From contig JAQJVL010000001.1 of the NCBI GenBank assembly GCA_035578905.1, positions 5,760,992 to 5,824,991 on the forward strand: DNA of 64,000 nt, written 5' to 3'. The position numbers were made by a program, and so were the translations under genes. The DNA is from Stictocephala bisonia. Its lineage: Eukaryota; Arthropoda; Insecta; Hemiptera; Membracidae. Positions 36,412-48,030 of the stretch are shown one piece after another. Every line of letters begins with the position of its first letter. Position 1 is the stretch's first letter. A model generated the notes under the pieces. That model worked only from the letters and a program-made list of their open reading frames with translations, searched no databases and was not told the origin of the DNA.

Positions 36412-36414
<3 letters not shown>

Positions 36415-37088
36415 TAAAATATAAGTTTGTTTTAGAACATCATATTAGATGTAAGTTTGTGATGGTAAAGTTTAAAGCAAAAATATCTTTGCAAATAATA
36501 ACAGGGCAATGATTTTGAATACAACCACCAGTAATGTGATTTCTTTTAACAATACATACCAAATATTTTATAGGAATAGGTTAATTTTAATTAATTTATT
36601 TGATTAGATCATAAGATGGTGAGAGTACAATGGGGCATTTTTAAGAATATATAATACAAGTGAAAAAAGCTAACGAGGAAAACGCCCTCTTTAAATGAAA
36701 ATTTTCTAAAGAATTTATTTCAACTTTGAAAAACGCCATGTAGTTATTTGGAATGTTTCGTTACAAATAAAATCTGTATGGATTTACTTTGCCTCAACAC
36801 CTTTAACCATTAAATTACAGATATTTAAGAAAATGTTTCCAAACTATAATACCTTAGTATAATAGGCCTGTAATTTTTATTTTCCAACTTATGGCAAGAT
36901 ATATTGAAACTTCAAAATACACATTCCTGAATCCACATACATCTAATGTAATATAACTAATTTTAATTATCAGTTTTATCAATGTTTTGTTATTTTAGAG
37001 TAGAAGTTCTAGTTAAGGACTTAACTTTTAAATGGAATAAACACAATATTACCACTATTTATTTCCTCCCTCTATATATTCTTATTAT
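36412..37088. other. AT-rich non-coding sequence
   Basis: No supported feature. Confidence 0.35.
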
Positions 37089-38076
37089 GATGAGACGAGT
37101 CGAGTACTTGAGCAACTCGAGTCAATCGAACTCGAGTTCACACCTAACTCGAGTACTGATCTCGAGTACAAAGTACTCGGACTCGGTGTCCTCGTCGTGG
37201 CTGAGGGGTGGGGAGAATAGCGCAGTTCGAGTCCGAGCCTGGACTCGGACTCTGGAAACGCCATTTATAGTTCTGTAAAAGAGGCCGTCCGAGTACAAAT
37301 TGACGAGATCGAGTCTTGGAACGCTTGTTAAGTTTCTGTAACGATTCATGAAACCGAGTCCACAGATTAAAATCTAGTGCGAGTACAGTACAGACCTAAC
37401 CTAACTCAATTAAATTTGGTAACTTTATAAAACTGTTTTAAACGATTCCACATATGATGTTAGTTTAATATGTAATTGTGTGGTAATCAATCCATAAATT
37501 ATATGACATTTTACACTCATTTTAGACTTACAATATGATAATAATAATCCTAGTTTTAACCCTTGAGCTGGCAGTTTGAAAAACTCTGGGATTGAGAAAA
37601 TGTATGTAACAATTTTAGATGGTGATAGTAATTTACTATTTTGATTGGTACTAACCATTTATAAAACAAACATAACAGTTAACCATTTTAGATGTTACAA
37701 TGCAAAATGAATTACTAAATGAAACCTAAACAAATAACCATAACCTAAAAACGTCTTAAACCTCCGTTTCCATATTCGTAATACTTTGTCAATAGTCGGG
37801 AGATTTTGGACCAAGTCCAAGATGTGATTGCTGATTGGCTAGCCTACAAAAACCCAAGCCAATCACACAGCTTGGTTTGACTCAGTCTCGTACTCGATAG
37901 ATGAAGGCAATACCACCGAGTTCGAGTCCACACCTAACGTTTGTCTGTATGCAATAACATCGTGCCCGTCCGAGTCCACTCATTCTGACTCGTGTCTGGT
38001 GTGAACTGACTCGAGAACATACGAGTACTTGCTGGACTCGAGTCCACCGAGTACTTTGTACTCTCCTTGTCTTATC
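37089..38076. mobile_element. ~990-bp foldback element rich in ACTCGAGT motifs
   Basis: GATGAGACGAGTCGAGTAC at the left faces the complement of GATAAGACAAGGAGAGTAC at the right. Both ends are followed by a ~100-200 bp zone packed with CTCGAGT, GAGTAC and GACTCG words (left 37097-37330, right 37900-38060), arranged as imperfect inverted repeats. An inner hairpin (AGATGTGATTGCTGATTGGCT facing AGCCAATCACACAGCTTGG) sits at about 37815-37885. No transposase frame is present. Target duplications were not resolved. A non-autonomous DNA transposon is the best reading. Confidence 0.6.
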
Positions 38077-38246
38077 AATAATTCTTATACTGCCATACCT
38101 AACAGGTGTTCATTTAGTTGTAATTATAACATGATTTCATAAAGTTATTATAGTGCACTTTATGTAATATTGGTAGTTATTGTTTGTTTACTATTATATT
38201 TTCCTGACTACTTGTAATGAACTGCCTTATACTAAAAAGTGTTTTT

Positions 38247-38415
38247 CTATTCTATTCCACCCCATCTCATTATATTCAATTCTATTTCATGTCATTAACC
38301 CATTCTATTCTATTCCATTTCTTTTTATTCTATTCCGTTCTATCCAGTTCTTTCATGTCCTATCCTGTCCCATCCTGTCCTACCCTGCCCAGCCCTATCT
38401 CCCTCTATTCTATTA
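38247..38415. repeat. Degenerate (TTCTA/TCCTG)n pyrimidine-rich repeat
   Basis: Pentamer-like runs of TTCTA, TTCCA, TCCTG and ACCCTG on one strand. Overlapping small frames are artefacts. Confidence 0.85.
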
Positions 38416-39094
38416 AATATCGTTGACTCCTATATTTGCCATATATATGATACTAATGACAATCGAACCTTCCTAGTATAAAATGTACGACCCTCAAAAA
38501 GAGCATCATTTTGTGTAAGACTGGTGTATTAGTAACGATTAAAAAAATACTATACCATCACTATAACTGCAGAACACACTTTATATAATGGACGATTGAA
38601 TACATCACATACACTATTATTACACATTAAAATAATTACATTTAGTCAGACGACCTAATCAATCAATGTTACAGTTGATTGCAGGATGAAATTACATGGG
38701 TATACTAAGCATGTACAGGAATGCAATAGTAATAAAAATATCAAAGGTCTGCGCACAACTGAAAGCTTTACGAATCAAATGCCTCCAATCCCAGTTCATT
38801 CGCTGTAATAGAATATGATTTCAAATGATCAAAGGCAGGTGATTGTAAGTAAAGAACTCCTTCTCATCATTCGTGGTGGTTGTTAAAAACAATGTCTTAC
38901 ATTTTATAAAGAGCAGTAAATAGTTTACTGTTTTTACAGTTATTTTCTTATGAACGGTCAAAATGTTTCCTCACTATATAAACTTGATGAAAAACGGCTT
39001 TTTCTTTTGTAAAAACTTACAAATATACTGTATATACAGTACTTTTTTACTTTCTCACATTTGCGTTAACATAGAGAATGTCTTGTCATATTAA
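38416..39094. other. AT-rich non-coding sequence
   Basis: No supported feature. Confidence 0.35.
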
Positions 39095-39310
39095 AAAAAT
39101 TGTTTACAAGTTGGTCTAAAAATCCATTTTATGGTCCCCTGAACCCCAAAATGTGTTTTTTTCGAAAAAAATTTTGTGTATGTCCGTATGTGTGTCTATG
39201 TGTATGTGCAATTCGTTGGGGACTAAACGGATGGATCAATTTTTATGAAATTCGGTATGTATATGTATTTAGCCGATATCTCAAGACAATTTTTTCACTT
39301 CTATGAAAAT
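39095..39310 (+). repeat. GTGTATGTCCGTATGTGTGT-type dispersed repeat (tentative)
   Basis: The GT-rich segment followed by GGACTAAACGGATGGATCAA and TTTTTATGAAATTCGGTATG has the look of a sequence type widely dispersed in invertebrate genomes. The 68-codon frame over it does not match a protein I can name. A one-copy observation, so identity is a guess. Confidence 0.3.
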
Positions 39311-39640
39311 TTAGTTTTTTTTATTTTGATGGGCAAAAACGTATAAAAATGGAAATTTATCGAAAATGGCTTTAATGATTTTAATTATATTTTCGGAAAA
39401 GATATTAATTACAATTTAAAATATTTTAGTAAAAACTGCATATCTCTTACTTGACTAATTTTTTATTTATGGAAAAAACATATTTGGGAATCGAACTGGT
39501 TATTTTCAAAGTTTTTATTTTTTAGTATTTAATATGGGGGAAAAGTTGTGCCATTTCTTCAATTGGAACCATTTATTTTTTAATGATATGTTGGCATTGG
39601 ATCGTTTATATTGGTAAATTTGTTACACATTTCGAAAGTT
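39311..39640. other. AT-rich non-coding sequence
   Basis: No supported feature. Confidence 0.35.
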
Positions 39641-39900
39641 TCAAGTGTTTTTCAAATTTAATTTAAACAACGTTTCGACGGATTCAAAATCTTTCATCTT
39701 CCTGTCCTACATACTACCATATAATATAAAACAATGGTATAATAATATAACAGATAATATAAAACAATGTTTTTTCTTACTACTTAACTAACCCATATTA
39801 TTTTAGAAACCTCATAACAAATTATATGCTTATATTGTAGATTACGATATATTGTTTAGATGTCTTCTTACCTAGTTGAAACGTTGCCTTAGTTTTTATT
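39641..39900. repeat. Inverted pair of CGAAACGTTG-type motifs
   Basis: CAACGTTTCGACGGATTCAA at about 39668 (read on minus as TTGAATCCGTCGAAACGTTG, preceded by AGGAAGATGAAAGA) faces GTTGAAACGTTGCC at about 39876 on plus. Such GAAACGT ends after a GA-rich stem are often seen at termini of Penelope-like and related non-autonomous retroelements. No RT or GIY-YIG frame is present here. Confidence 0.35.
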
Positions 39901-39904
39901 TTGT

Positions 39905-40145
39905 ATTTACAAAATAGAAGCCGATCTCCCTTTTTACCATTACTCAGCCCATTTCCCATAGACTATTGATATGTGTTGACAACTTATTTAGATAGAAGGG
40001 GCGGAAAACCAGTACAGTGCAAGGTAAAAATTGTTGATCAAAACTTCAAGCCAAGGCTAGAATTCAAACTTGCACTATCTCTCTCAAGCTCAAAGTTCTA
40101 ATGCAGTAAACCACTCGGTCACTGGCTCTTCCAAAAATTGCTACA
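39905..40145 (-). mobile_element. tRNA-derived SINE, fullest copy
   Basis: On the minus strand, GTGACCGAGTGGTTTACTGC gives an A box, and about 45 nt later AGTTTGAATTCTAG gives a B-box-like GGTTCGAATCC derivative, so an RNA polymerase III type 2 promoter is inferred. The body continues CTTGGCTTGAAGTTTTGATC, through GGTTTTCCGCCCCTTCTATC, to a CCCATTT..GGAGATCGGCTTCTATTTTGT tail. Head and body parts of the same family occur at 29.7 and 24.6 kb. The head is most like a Ser/Leu-class tRNA. Confidence 0.65.
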
Positions 40146-40789
40146 CTGATGAAAACTGCTAACATTATAAACTGTATTGCTAATTAATTACATTGGCATA
40201 CCTGATCGATTGCTGTATTATTTTTTTAACGGTTAGTGAAGTAGTTTTATTAGCTAATATTATAGTATAGGTATTTATAAAAGCAATAAAGGACAAACTA
40301 AACAATTTATTACAGAAATAAAATTTATATTATTTGGCTTCATAAACGAGCAAAATTAATAACATTACAATTTTTAATAAATGATAAAGCATTCCAAAAT
40401 TGTTGTGAACTTGTAGCAAACTTAAAAGAATTCAATGAAGATATAGATTATGAACTAATAATAATTTTAAATTCATTCTAAATATATCTATTCTTTATTG
40501 CATTGTGTGAAAAAAACCATCGTCATTTGATAGAATCTTTTTAAAATTTTCGTAGATATACTATAAAAGAGACAGTTCAGATATACTGAAAATTTTAAAT
40601 TTTCAACCCTTGGGCATTCGTTGTTTACCACATTCTATTTAATATTCCTTAACACTTTGTTAAAGTTACTCTTTCTATGGTGAATTTGCTTTTTGAATGA
40701 GTGGACGTAATTTTGCATATTTATCGAATTAGGGAAAAATTATTCGTTTTATGGAAATTTTGGAAAGTTCTGGTTTGGCGGATAAATGG
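40146..40789. other. AT-rich non-coding sequence
   Basis: No supported feature. Confidence 0.35.
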
Positions 40790-41845
40790 ATGGGTGGGTT
40801 AATCGGTCAGAGAATGAGTGAGTCAATGATTGATTTAGTGAGTTAACAATTAAGAAAGTAAGTCAGTCAGTCAACCAGTGTGTCTGTCAGTCAGTCCGTC
40901 AGTCAGCCAGTAAGTTATTCGGTCAGTACATCGGTCTGTCTCTATCTGGCTTTATGTCCATCTTTCAGTTTATCAGTCAGTCATTCATTCAGACAGTTAT
41001 TCAGTCCGTCAGGCAGACATCCACTCTGTCAGTCAGTCAGTCCGTCAGCCCATAAGGCAGCCAGCAGGTCTATCAGTTAGTCTTTCGGTCCGTCACACAG
41101 CCAGCCAGTCTGTCACTCAGTCAGCCAGCAGTATGTCTGTATGTATGTCAGTCCAGTATGTTAGTCACACAGTTAGTTTGGCTTTATGTCCGTCTTTCAG
41201 TTTGTCAGTCAATCATTCATTCACACAGTTATTCAGTCCGTCAGACAGCCAACCACTCTATCAGTCAGTCAGTATGTCAGTCAGTCAGTCCATAAGGCAG
41301 CCAGCAGGTATGTCAGTTAGTCGTTCGGTCCGTCACACAGCCAGCCAGTCTGTCACTCAGTCAGCCAGCAGTCTGTCTATATGTATGTCAGTCCAGTATG
41401 TAAGTCAGTCAGTCAGTTATTAATTCAACCAGTCAGTCAGTCAGTGAGTCAGCCAGCCACTCTGTCAGTCAGTCAGTCAGCCCATAAGGCAGCCAGCAGG
41501 TATGTCAGTTAGTCGTTCGGTCCGTCACACAGCCAGCCAGTCTGTCACTCAGTCAGCCAGCAGTCTGTCTGTATGTATGTCAGTCCAGTATGTAATTCAG
41601 TCAGTCAGTGAGTCAGCCAGTCATTTAGTCAGTCAGTCCATAAGGCAGCCAGCAGGTTTGTCAGTTAGTCGTACGGTCCGTCAGTGAGTCAGCCAGTCTG
41701 TTACACAGTCAGCCAGCAGTCTATCTGTACGTATGTGAGTACAGTATGTATGTATGAGTATGTAAGTCAGTCAGTCAGTCCATAAGGCAGCCAGCAGGTT
41801 TGTCAGTTAGTCGTTCGGTCCGTCGGTGAGTCAGCCAGCACTGGA
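40790..41845. repeat. (CAGT)-based compound repeat with longer blocks
   Basis: Built from CAGT, CAGC, CCGT and TCGGT tetramers. A longer block with CATAAGGCAGCCAGCAGG, GTCAGTTAGTCGTTCGGTCC and CACACAGCCAGCCAGTCTGT recurs. The CATAAGGC marker lies near 41051, 41291, 41483, 41639 and 41781, so spacing shrinks along the array. The SVSQSVSQ-like frames over it are artefacts of the tetramer period. Confidence 0.93.
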
Positions 41846-42554
41846 CCTAGTCAATTAACACGTGGAGTTTCATTTCTCAATCATTATTCTACAGCCTTAA
41901 TCACTGGCAAATCAATTTTACAAAACATAATAATAAATTATAACAGCATTTGTAAAGAATAGTTTATTAAGTAGGCTGTTATATAAATAATCTTTAAGCC
42001 CCTGTCTACTGAATTCATATAAATTTGTTACACAACCATATACAGGAAATGTTGTGATGACAAAATGGTGCATGACGCAGACAATGAAATGGCCTAAGTT
42101 AATAGTGTAATCGACAATTACCTCGCTATTGGCTAAGCCAGTTTTCACACCATTGTCCATTTACAAATGGCTTTCAGTTGGCACACGTTGTATTACTAAC
42201 AAAGAGTTTACTAACAAAGCAGATGATTGTTTATTTGGTAGAATGAAAATACTGAGCAACTGATTTATTGTATTATTGAATTTTTAACTAATCTTTGTGC
42301 ACTATAGTTTATACAGTTTTTGACACCAGCAGGAATTAATTAATCATAGATTAAATATAATTTTACGTGATAAAACGCGAATTTAAATCCCCACTTTATA
42401 TATATTTACTTCATCAATATATCATACTATATCCACATTTAATTTCCTTTCAATTTAAATAATTTTTATGTTGAAGAAAAATAAAATACAAAATATGCAA
42501 ATACCTTTTTGGATAATATATCCATTTATTGTGTTTAAAAAAATTTGTTATTTT
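41846..42554. other. AT-rich non-coding sequence
   Basis: An 80-codon minus frame at 41918-42160 resembles no known protein. Nothing else was seen. Confidence 0.35.
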
Positions 42555-42790
42555 GCCAGAAGCCTTGAACAGAGGGTTGCTAGGTTATCGCAAGATAACG
42601 GCGTCAAGCAACATTGAGCGTGGCTGTTCCTTGGCTGGGTGACCGATGAGGTATTCCGTCCTTCCATGTTGCCCACCTACCTGCTCACTAGTGTTGGTTG
42701 AGAAGTCATTTTTAGCGTTGGTCCCCAGGCTGTGTTAGAGAGGGCTTCTTACCTCTACCTTCACCTTGTAAAATAAGGCCTCCATCAAAT
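42555..42790 (+). mobile_element. 5S-rRNA-derived SINE, copy 1
   Basis: GCCTTGAACAGAGGGTT, then GTCAAGCAACATTGAGCGTG, then CTTGGCTGGGTGACCG and GGTATTCCG line up in order with the middle and 3' part of 5S rRNA, including the A-box, intermediate and C-box zones of the RNA polymerase III internal promoter. Downstream of this 5S-like head is an unrelated body ending near GTAAAATAAGGCCTCC. A second copy with the same head-body junction lies at 63.1-63.3 kb on the other strand, so this is a mobile family (SINE3-like in origin) and not a stray 5S pseudogene. Confidence 0.7.
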
Positions 42791-42969
42791 TTGTTTTATA
42801 TTAATAAGAAATAGTTAAATAGTTATTACAGTCCTCCAAATTACGTAAAACAAATATGAACACAGCAAGCCCATTGCATGTTCACCATAAAGTAAAGTAT
42901 GATTCAATAATGTTATCTATGTAACACATCTAGCCGGAATTCTCTAATCGAATGGACAATGAATACCAC

Positions 42970-43159
42970 AGTACAAGTAAACGTCACAAAATACAAATTT
43001 ATTACAATATAAGCACAAAATGCAATTTTTTTGATTCTCTTGTGAATCCCTCTGGTCTGAGGAAGGTGAGCGTGGTTCACCGAAATTGATCACCATAATA
43101 TTCGTGCATTTTGTACTTTTATTGTAATATATTTGTGTTGCGTGATGTTTACTTCTACT
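42970..43159. mobile_element. ~190-bp inverted-repeat element, family member 1
   Basis: AGTACAAGTAAACGTCACAA and TTTATTACAATATAAGCACA at the left face their near-complements (GTGCATTTTGTACTTTTATT, GTGATGTTTACTTCTACT) at the right. The loop contains CTGAGGAAGGTGAGCGTGGT followed by TCACCGAAA. The right flank ATGTACCAACACGTATTATG is shared with the 48.3-49.2 kb member, so the family extends beyond the arms. Confidence 0.65.
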
Positions 43160-43419
43160 GTATATGTACCAACACGTATTATGCTAATTAAAAAACTATT
43201 TAACGAATAACACTAAACATAATATTAAATAAACCGTAAGTAATTTGACTTACACAATTCATAAATTACATGTTAACGCAAAATTGTATTGGAAAAATCA
43301 ACGCTTTCGCTGATAATATATATATTTTTTTTTTTTTTTTTACTTTGGACAGACAATTGATTATTCGCCTATTTATTATAATTCAAATTGCTATCGACAA
43401 AAACGCATGTGTACACCAT

Positions 43420-43990
43420 TAAAGCAAGTTAGCTAATTAATGTATTTGGGAGTATTATTGGACGAGAAATCATATAATTTTTTTGAATAGTAAAATAAAG
43501 ATAAATATTCAAAAATGTCATATTATTGAGATCCTTATAGTATGATTTGGTTAATTTACGTCTAAAATATGGTATTTCATGTTGGGGATCTGCTTATAAA
43601 ATATCTTATAGATAAAATAAGAGCTACACAAAACCATTAAATTCGTATAATATTGCATAAAAACAAAAGAGTAAGTTTCTTCCACTATATTTTTTATTAA
43701 AAATTCTTTCTGTCCAACATATTTTTTATTAGGTATTAAGACTGTTTTTAATAAAAAGTTAAAATAACTTAGTTACTGATTTTCCACATACAGCAAGTAA
43801 ATGTTTTTACAGTATTTTAAGTAATTCCTAAAGTTACAAAATAAATTTATAGAATATCAAACTAACACCTTGGACCTAAGTACTATAACCACATTCTAGA
43901 GAAAGTAAGACATTATTTACCTTAAAAACTTTTTGTAAGCAGGACATTAAATGTATATTTTTCTACAAAGACATTTATAATTTGAAAAAC
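43420..43990 (+). pseudogene. Non-LTR RT 3' region relic
   Basis: In mixed frames: LMYLGVLLDE, YGISCWGSAYKI, KIRATQKTIKF, LHKNKRVSFF and, less clearly, later pieces of the thumb/tail. This follows the order YLG(V/I)..D, YGI..WG.A, K.R..QK...R.I and the post-palm domain of jockey/CR1-like elements. Stops and frameshifts every 20-40 codons show that it is old. Confidence 0.55.
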
Positions 43991-44689
43991 GTCTTCAGTG
44001 AAAACTCAATCTAATTAAAAGAATTTTTTTCAAAAAATGAGTAATTAAATATATTACAAAATATATATTTACTTTGAAATTGTTTTATGAATGTTTTATT
44101 TTCAATGTGTAATAACCAACTAATTAATTTACTATATCTTAAGACTTACTACTTACACTCTATAAATAATATAATATAATTTAATGTATGTAGACATACA
44201 CTATCCACTAATGTTAATAAGTATTAATGTCAATTTTATAGAAGCTTTACAGAAATCTCAATTTAAATTGTCGATACTGTAATCAATATAAATTGTAATT
44301 TGTCAAGACTGGACTCATATTAAGTTGTTTATTTTCTGTTTATAAAGTTAATAATATTAGTCTCTCCCCATGTTAATATTATTCTTATGTCCGAAAAACA
44401 TATTTTGAGGGCTTCCCACACCCTGCAGGATGAAAAATTGAAGAATTAAGACCTTATTGCATAACTACGACCAGAGGCAACTTTTTTTACACTTTAACCG
44501 TTTAAATTGGTCAAGAAATAAAGGAGGAGTTGCGTTGACAAAAAAAACTTCACGTATTATATATAAGGACATATATAAAGACTAGGGACACCCCTGCACG
44601 CTTTGCGTGCTAACCCTACTCTTGTGCCAGAAATTGTATCTTTTTTACAATTTTTGTTTATGATGAATAAATTCATTATCCATTCATTC
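43991..44689. other. AT-rich sequence with a perfect small hairpin
   Basis: No gene. GCACGCTTTGCGTGC at 44596-44610 is a perfect 6-bp stem with a 3-nt loop, within CCCCTGCACGCTTTGCGTGC. It may be part of the 3' or 5' UTR of a retroelement. Confidence 0.4.
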
Positions 44690-45010
44690 TGTGGTCTTGG
44701 ACCTAGGTAGAAGGGGTTTGTGAAGAGTGGTTGGATTTCTTACCGGCCACTGGCAATTGAGAGGTCATTTGCTTAGGATGGGATTACCGGTCCCGAATCT
44801 CTTATGCAGGAAGGTGGTGAGGAGGAAGGAACTGCTCAACATGTCATATTCGACTGCCTGGCACTATGGGCCAGGAGGAATAAAACCCTTGGTGTTGTAT
44901 GGGAAACAGACCAAGGAGACTGGCAGTAAAGTATTGTCAAGAAGCTCTCACGGGTCAACAAGGACCTGGGATTTGATGGAGAATGAAGTCATGAGACGGT
45001 AATTAATAAG
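44690..45010 (+). pseudogene. LINE RNase H C-terminal relic
   Basis: VVGFLTGHWQLRGHLLRMGL is followed, after a frame change, by EEGTAQHVIFDCLALWARRN and KTLGVVWETDQGDW. This is the standard end of non-LTR ORF2 with an RNase H domain: FLTGH..L..HL..MG......C..C...EET..H..FDC..L. The CxxC pair is partly degraded (LLCRK). The catalytic core of RNase H is not present. It is followed by A/T runs at 45060-45080 that may be the old 3' end. Confidence 0.8.
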
Positions 45011-45454
45011 CTGAGTAGCTGCGTGGTCATTCCAGGGGAAATTTACAAAAGCTGGGCCTTAAAAAAAGTTTTTTTTTTATCTCCAGTACAATGTTTATTA
45101 GTCTAACGTCATCCCGTGTTGGGAGTCTACCTCCACCTGGCCATCCATACTGACGATGGCCACAGCCACACGTTAATTATTGAGATTATAGGGCTGTTTT
45201 GAAGTTGTATACAGAAGACAGGGTCAAAATTTTCAAATTCTTATGGTTGCGCATTGAAAGTTAAAAAATAAAACAAAAAAAAAACGTGTCTAGTCCTTTT
45301 TCCCAAAACTATTACGTCTCCAATATCATTAGTTGTTACTAATTTTTTGTAAATTCAAATTTAATGTAATGGCCCAACAACTCAAACTTATCTAGTCCCT
45401 AAAAACAGTGTATTTACAATATGAAAGATTTCTGTATTATAAATACTAGAATGT
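45011..45454. other. AT-rich non-coding sequence
   Basis: No supported feature beyond homopolymer runs. Confidence 0.35.
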
Positions 45455-45775
45455 GAAATATACAGTGAGACACTGGTAATGTAAAAGGACAAAAACATGT
45501 TCTGCACGTGCAACATCAAATTATGGCTATGCAATTATTATTAAAAAAGGTGCCAATCCTGATAATCAATACATCAACCAGAGAAGAAATTGAAGCTGTG
45601 CGAGTAGCATCCAGGATGAAAAAACATGCTTCTGAACATCCTGATCCAACACTTTCAAGAATTTGTCGATGCTTGCATGAAGTACCTTCAGGTTGATAGT
45701 TGATAGTTGGAAGAACTACCTGATTGTGCATTATCAATCATCATTCAGCAATACATGAATGACAATATACTCGAT
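45455..45775 (+). pseudogene. Second FLYWCH/MULE transposase N-terminal relic
   Basis: CKRTKTCSARATSNYGYAII is followed by IKKGANPDN (end of a FLYWCH finger), then in the next frame EIEAVRVASRMKKHASEHPD, PTLSRI, LHEVPSG and LEELPDCALSIIIQQYMN. This is the finger-plus-linker layout of MULE-type transposases. It is more like the canonical finger than the copy at the window start, so it is probably a different subfamily. It stops before the transposase core. Internal stops are present. Confidence 0.7.
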
Positions 45776-47164
45776 TACTTAAAGGCCGTAGGACATAATT
45801 AAGATTTAAGAGTTTTAAACTTTTTTAATTTAAATTTTTTTTTTTAATAAATATTTGTTTGGAAATATTTGTTTTGAATTTCATAAATTAAAAATTTGTT
45901 AAGAGGCAATATTGTACTGAAAACTTGATGTTTGAACTTTTGATGCCCAATCATGCATAAATACGCGACTCCATCTTCTTTTAGTGTGTAAAATAGTCGT
46001 ACGGAATTTCGAGGAGTTCAAATATTTGATCAAAATCAACATATCAATTACTGTCCCATAACGTTTTGAATTAAACCAGTAAGGGAGCAGGAAGCTATAA
46101 TAAATCTATTGTCACACTCTAAGAACAGTAATTTGAAATGAAACTTTTATTTTGATTTTTGTTACACGTATTACAACCAAATTAATAAAATAAAAGAGAA
46201 AATAAAAGTCAACCTCCAAGACTTAAAGAATCCTGAGTGGATAAGGTACAGTTAAATTATAAAAGTGAAAATAGTGAATAGCAGCAATTTAAAGAAAAAC
46301 AAGCAATAACTTTTCAAAAAAATAATATCTCAACAGTTTTTTAAAGGTTAATTAATTTCTGACATACTAGAGTTACATGGTTATGATTAAATTAAATATA
46401 TAAGTGAAAATAAATAAATGAAAATTGAAACTAAAATAATATTGATAAAAAATACAAAACAAGACTTAAAAGATATAAAACAAAAACTAAAAATTATTAA
46501 GTATATTTAATTTTTTTAGTGCATTTCTACTTATTTCCTTTTCTGATTGTGAATTTCAATAGACGTATTAAATCCGAATCAAGAAGCACTGAAATCAAGG
46601 CAATCCTTTATTTTAACTTTTGACTTTTAAAAATAATTTGTATTTTCAGCGCACTAAAAACCTCATGAAAATAAATTAAGGATTTTCAGAAACGAGATGG
46701 GGTGGACTGAGCTTTGCTTGTTTTTTGCAAATTAGTGAGAGGAACATGTCAAGTGTCAACTTCAACCGTTTAACTCAGGGTAATTATGTGCGTAATTTAG
46801 CCTGTGCAAAAACCTCTAACATGTCTAGTAAAGATGGTAAAGTTAATTTAAATTGTTTTATAGATTATAATGTTATTTACTTTTATATTACTGAATAGGA
46901 GAATTTTCAAATGTGTTAGTTGTATTTGTTTTTTTAGATGTATAATTAGTGATAACAAATTAACAGTACTTGAATTGTCGCAGGAGGAATTCCAAGGACC
47001 GACTAGTGAGTACATCAAATCATTTATTAAGCCAGTAAACATATATACACGCATTAGCCAAGTCATAGTAAATGAAATAAAACAATAATCAACTAAGACT
47101 ACAACATGTGAAAAGATAGAGCAAAACAATTTATTTATATTTCAAAGTTTGCAACAATCACAGT
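45776..47164. other. Gene-free AT-rich stretch
   Basis: Small overlapping frames around 46.85-47.13 kb on both strands were examined and not recognised. No array or transposon was identified. Confidence 0.35.
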
Positions 47165-48030
47165 AAATCAGAATTATTTATGGCCAGCTAGAAACTCATG
47201 GACGCTGTAACAACAAAGGTCGAGCAGAAGGCTTTTCAGTTGTTTCTTAAATTTTATATGGTTAGTCTCCAGTTTAAGTGAGAGTGGAAGGCAGTTATAA
47301 AGAGCTACACAATTATAAAGGGTATGTTTCTCAAAGAAGGCAGTAGAATGCTATGGTACTCTTAAACTGTGATTGACACGAAGAGTGTAAGAGTGGTTAG
47401 AGAAAGTGGAAAAGACAGGGAAATTTAATTTTACAAAAGTGAGGATTTCAAGAATAAAAAGAGAAGGAAAGGTCAGAACCTTATAATTTTGAAAGAATTC
47501 TTTACAGGATTGACGTTTATTTAAGGAAAATATAACTCTTATGGTTTTTTTTAAGACAAAATATAAAACGGGTTCTATTGTTTTCATTTCCCCAAATAGG
47601 TACTGCGTAGGCCAGGTATGGGTAGACTAGGCCATAATAAGCCGAGAGAAGAACATCACTATTTACAGTTTTTGCTAAATTTCTCAACATGTAAGTGCTT
47701 ATGCATACCTTTCTGGAGACATAATCCAAATGCGCATAAAAATCCAAACCCTCATCCACCATTATTCCAAGAAATTTAACTTTATCAGATCGGTAAATTA
47801 TGGTTTCATCCAAAATGACATTTAAAGGAGAACTGTGTTTGTTTTTGAAACTGAAAATTGTAGAAGCTGTGTTTTTTGGGTGTCAATTGACAACATGTTT
47901 TCTTGAAACCATTGGAGCAGATTATTTGATTCTATGAAGGAAATTTGTTCTAGAGACTGAAAATTGAGAGCAGACAAAGAAAGGGAGGTTTGTAACATGA
48001 TTGGCAGCTCATAAATGTAGAGAAAGCTAA
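47165..48030 (-). pseudogene. Non-LTR RT C-terminal half, long relic
   Basis: The minus strand reads, in order, ALNFQSLEQ, LQWFQENMLSIDTQKTQLL, then VILDETIIYRSDKVKFLGIM, VDEGLDFYAHLDYVSRKV, YMLRNLAKT, LLSAYYGLVYPYLAYAVPIW, then frame-shifted pieces and HSTAFFEKHTLYNCVALYN, LPLSLK, IKFKKQLKSLLL. This is the RT palm end and thumb of a LINE whose tail is the 'LYN.LP..IK....FKK.LK..L' type. The catalytic FADD box lies upstream of the preserved part and is missing. One frame is open for 98 codons, so this copy is younger than most relics here. Confidence 0.85.

Noticed and set aside
40880..41687. Ser/Gln-rich SVSQSVSQ ORFs
   Set aside because: Direct translation of CAGT/GTCA tetramers. Not genes.
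42555..42790. Functional 5S rRNA gene
   Set aside because: The 5S-like part is incomplete and diverged, continues into an unrelated body, and a second copy shares that body.
46848..47129. Overlapping 93- and 72-codon ORFs on opposite strands
   Set aside because: No motif in either frame and typical of chance frames in AT-rich DNA next to the LINE relic.
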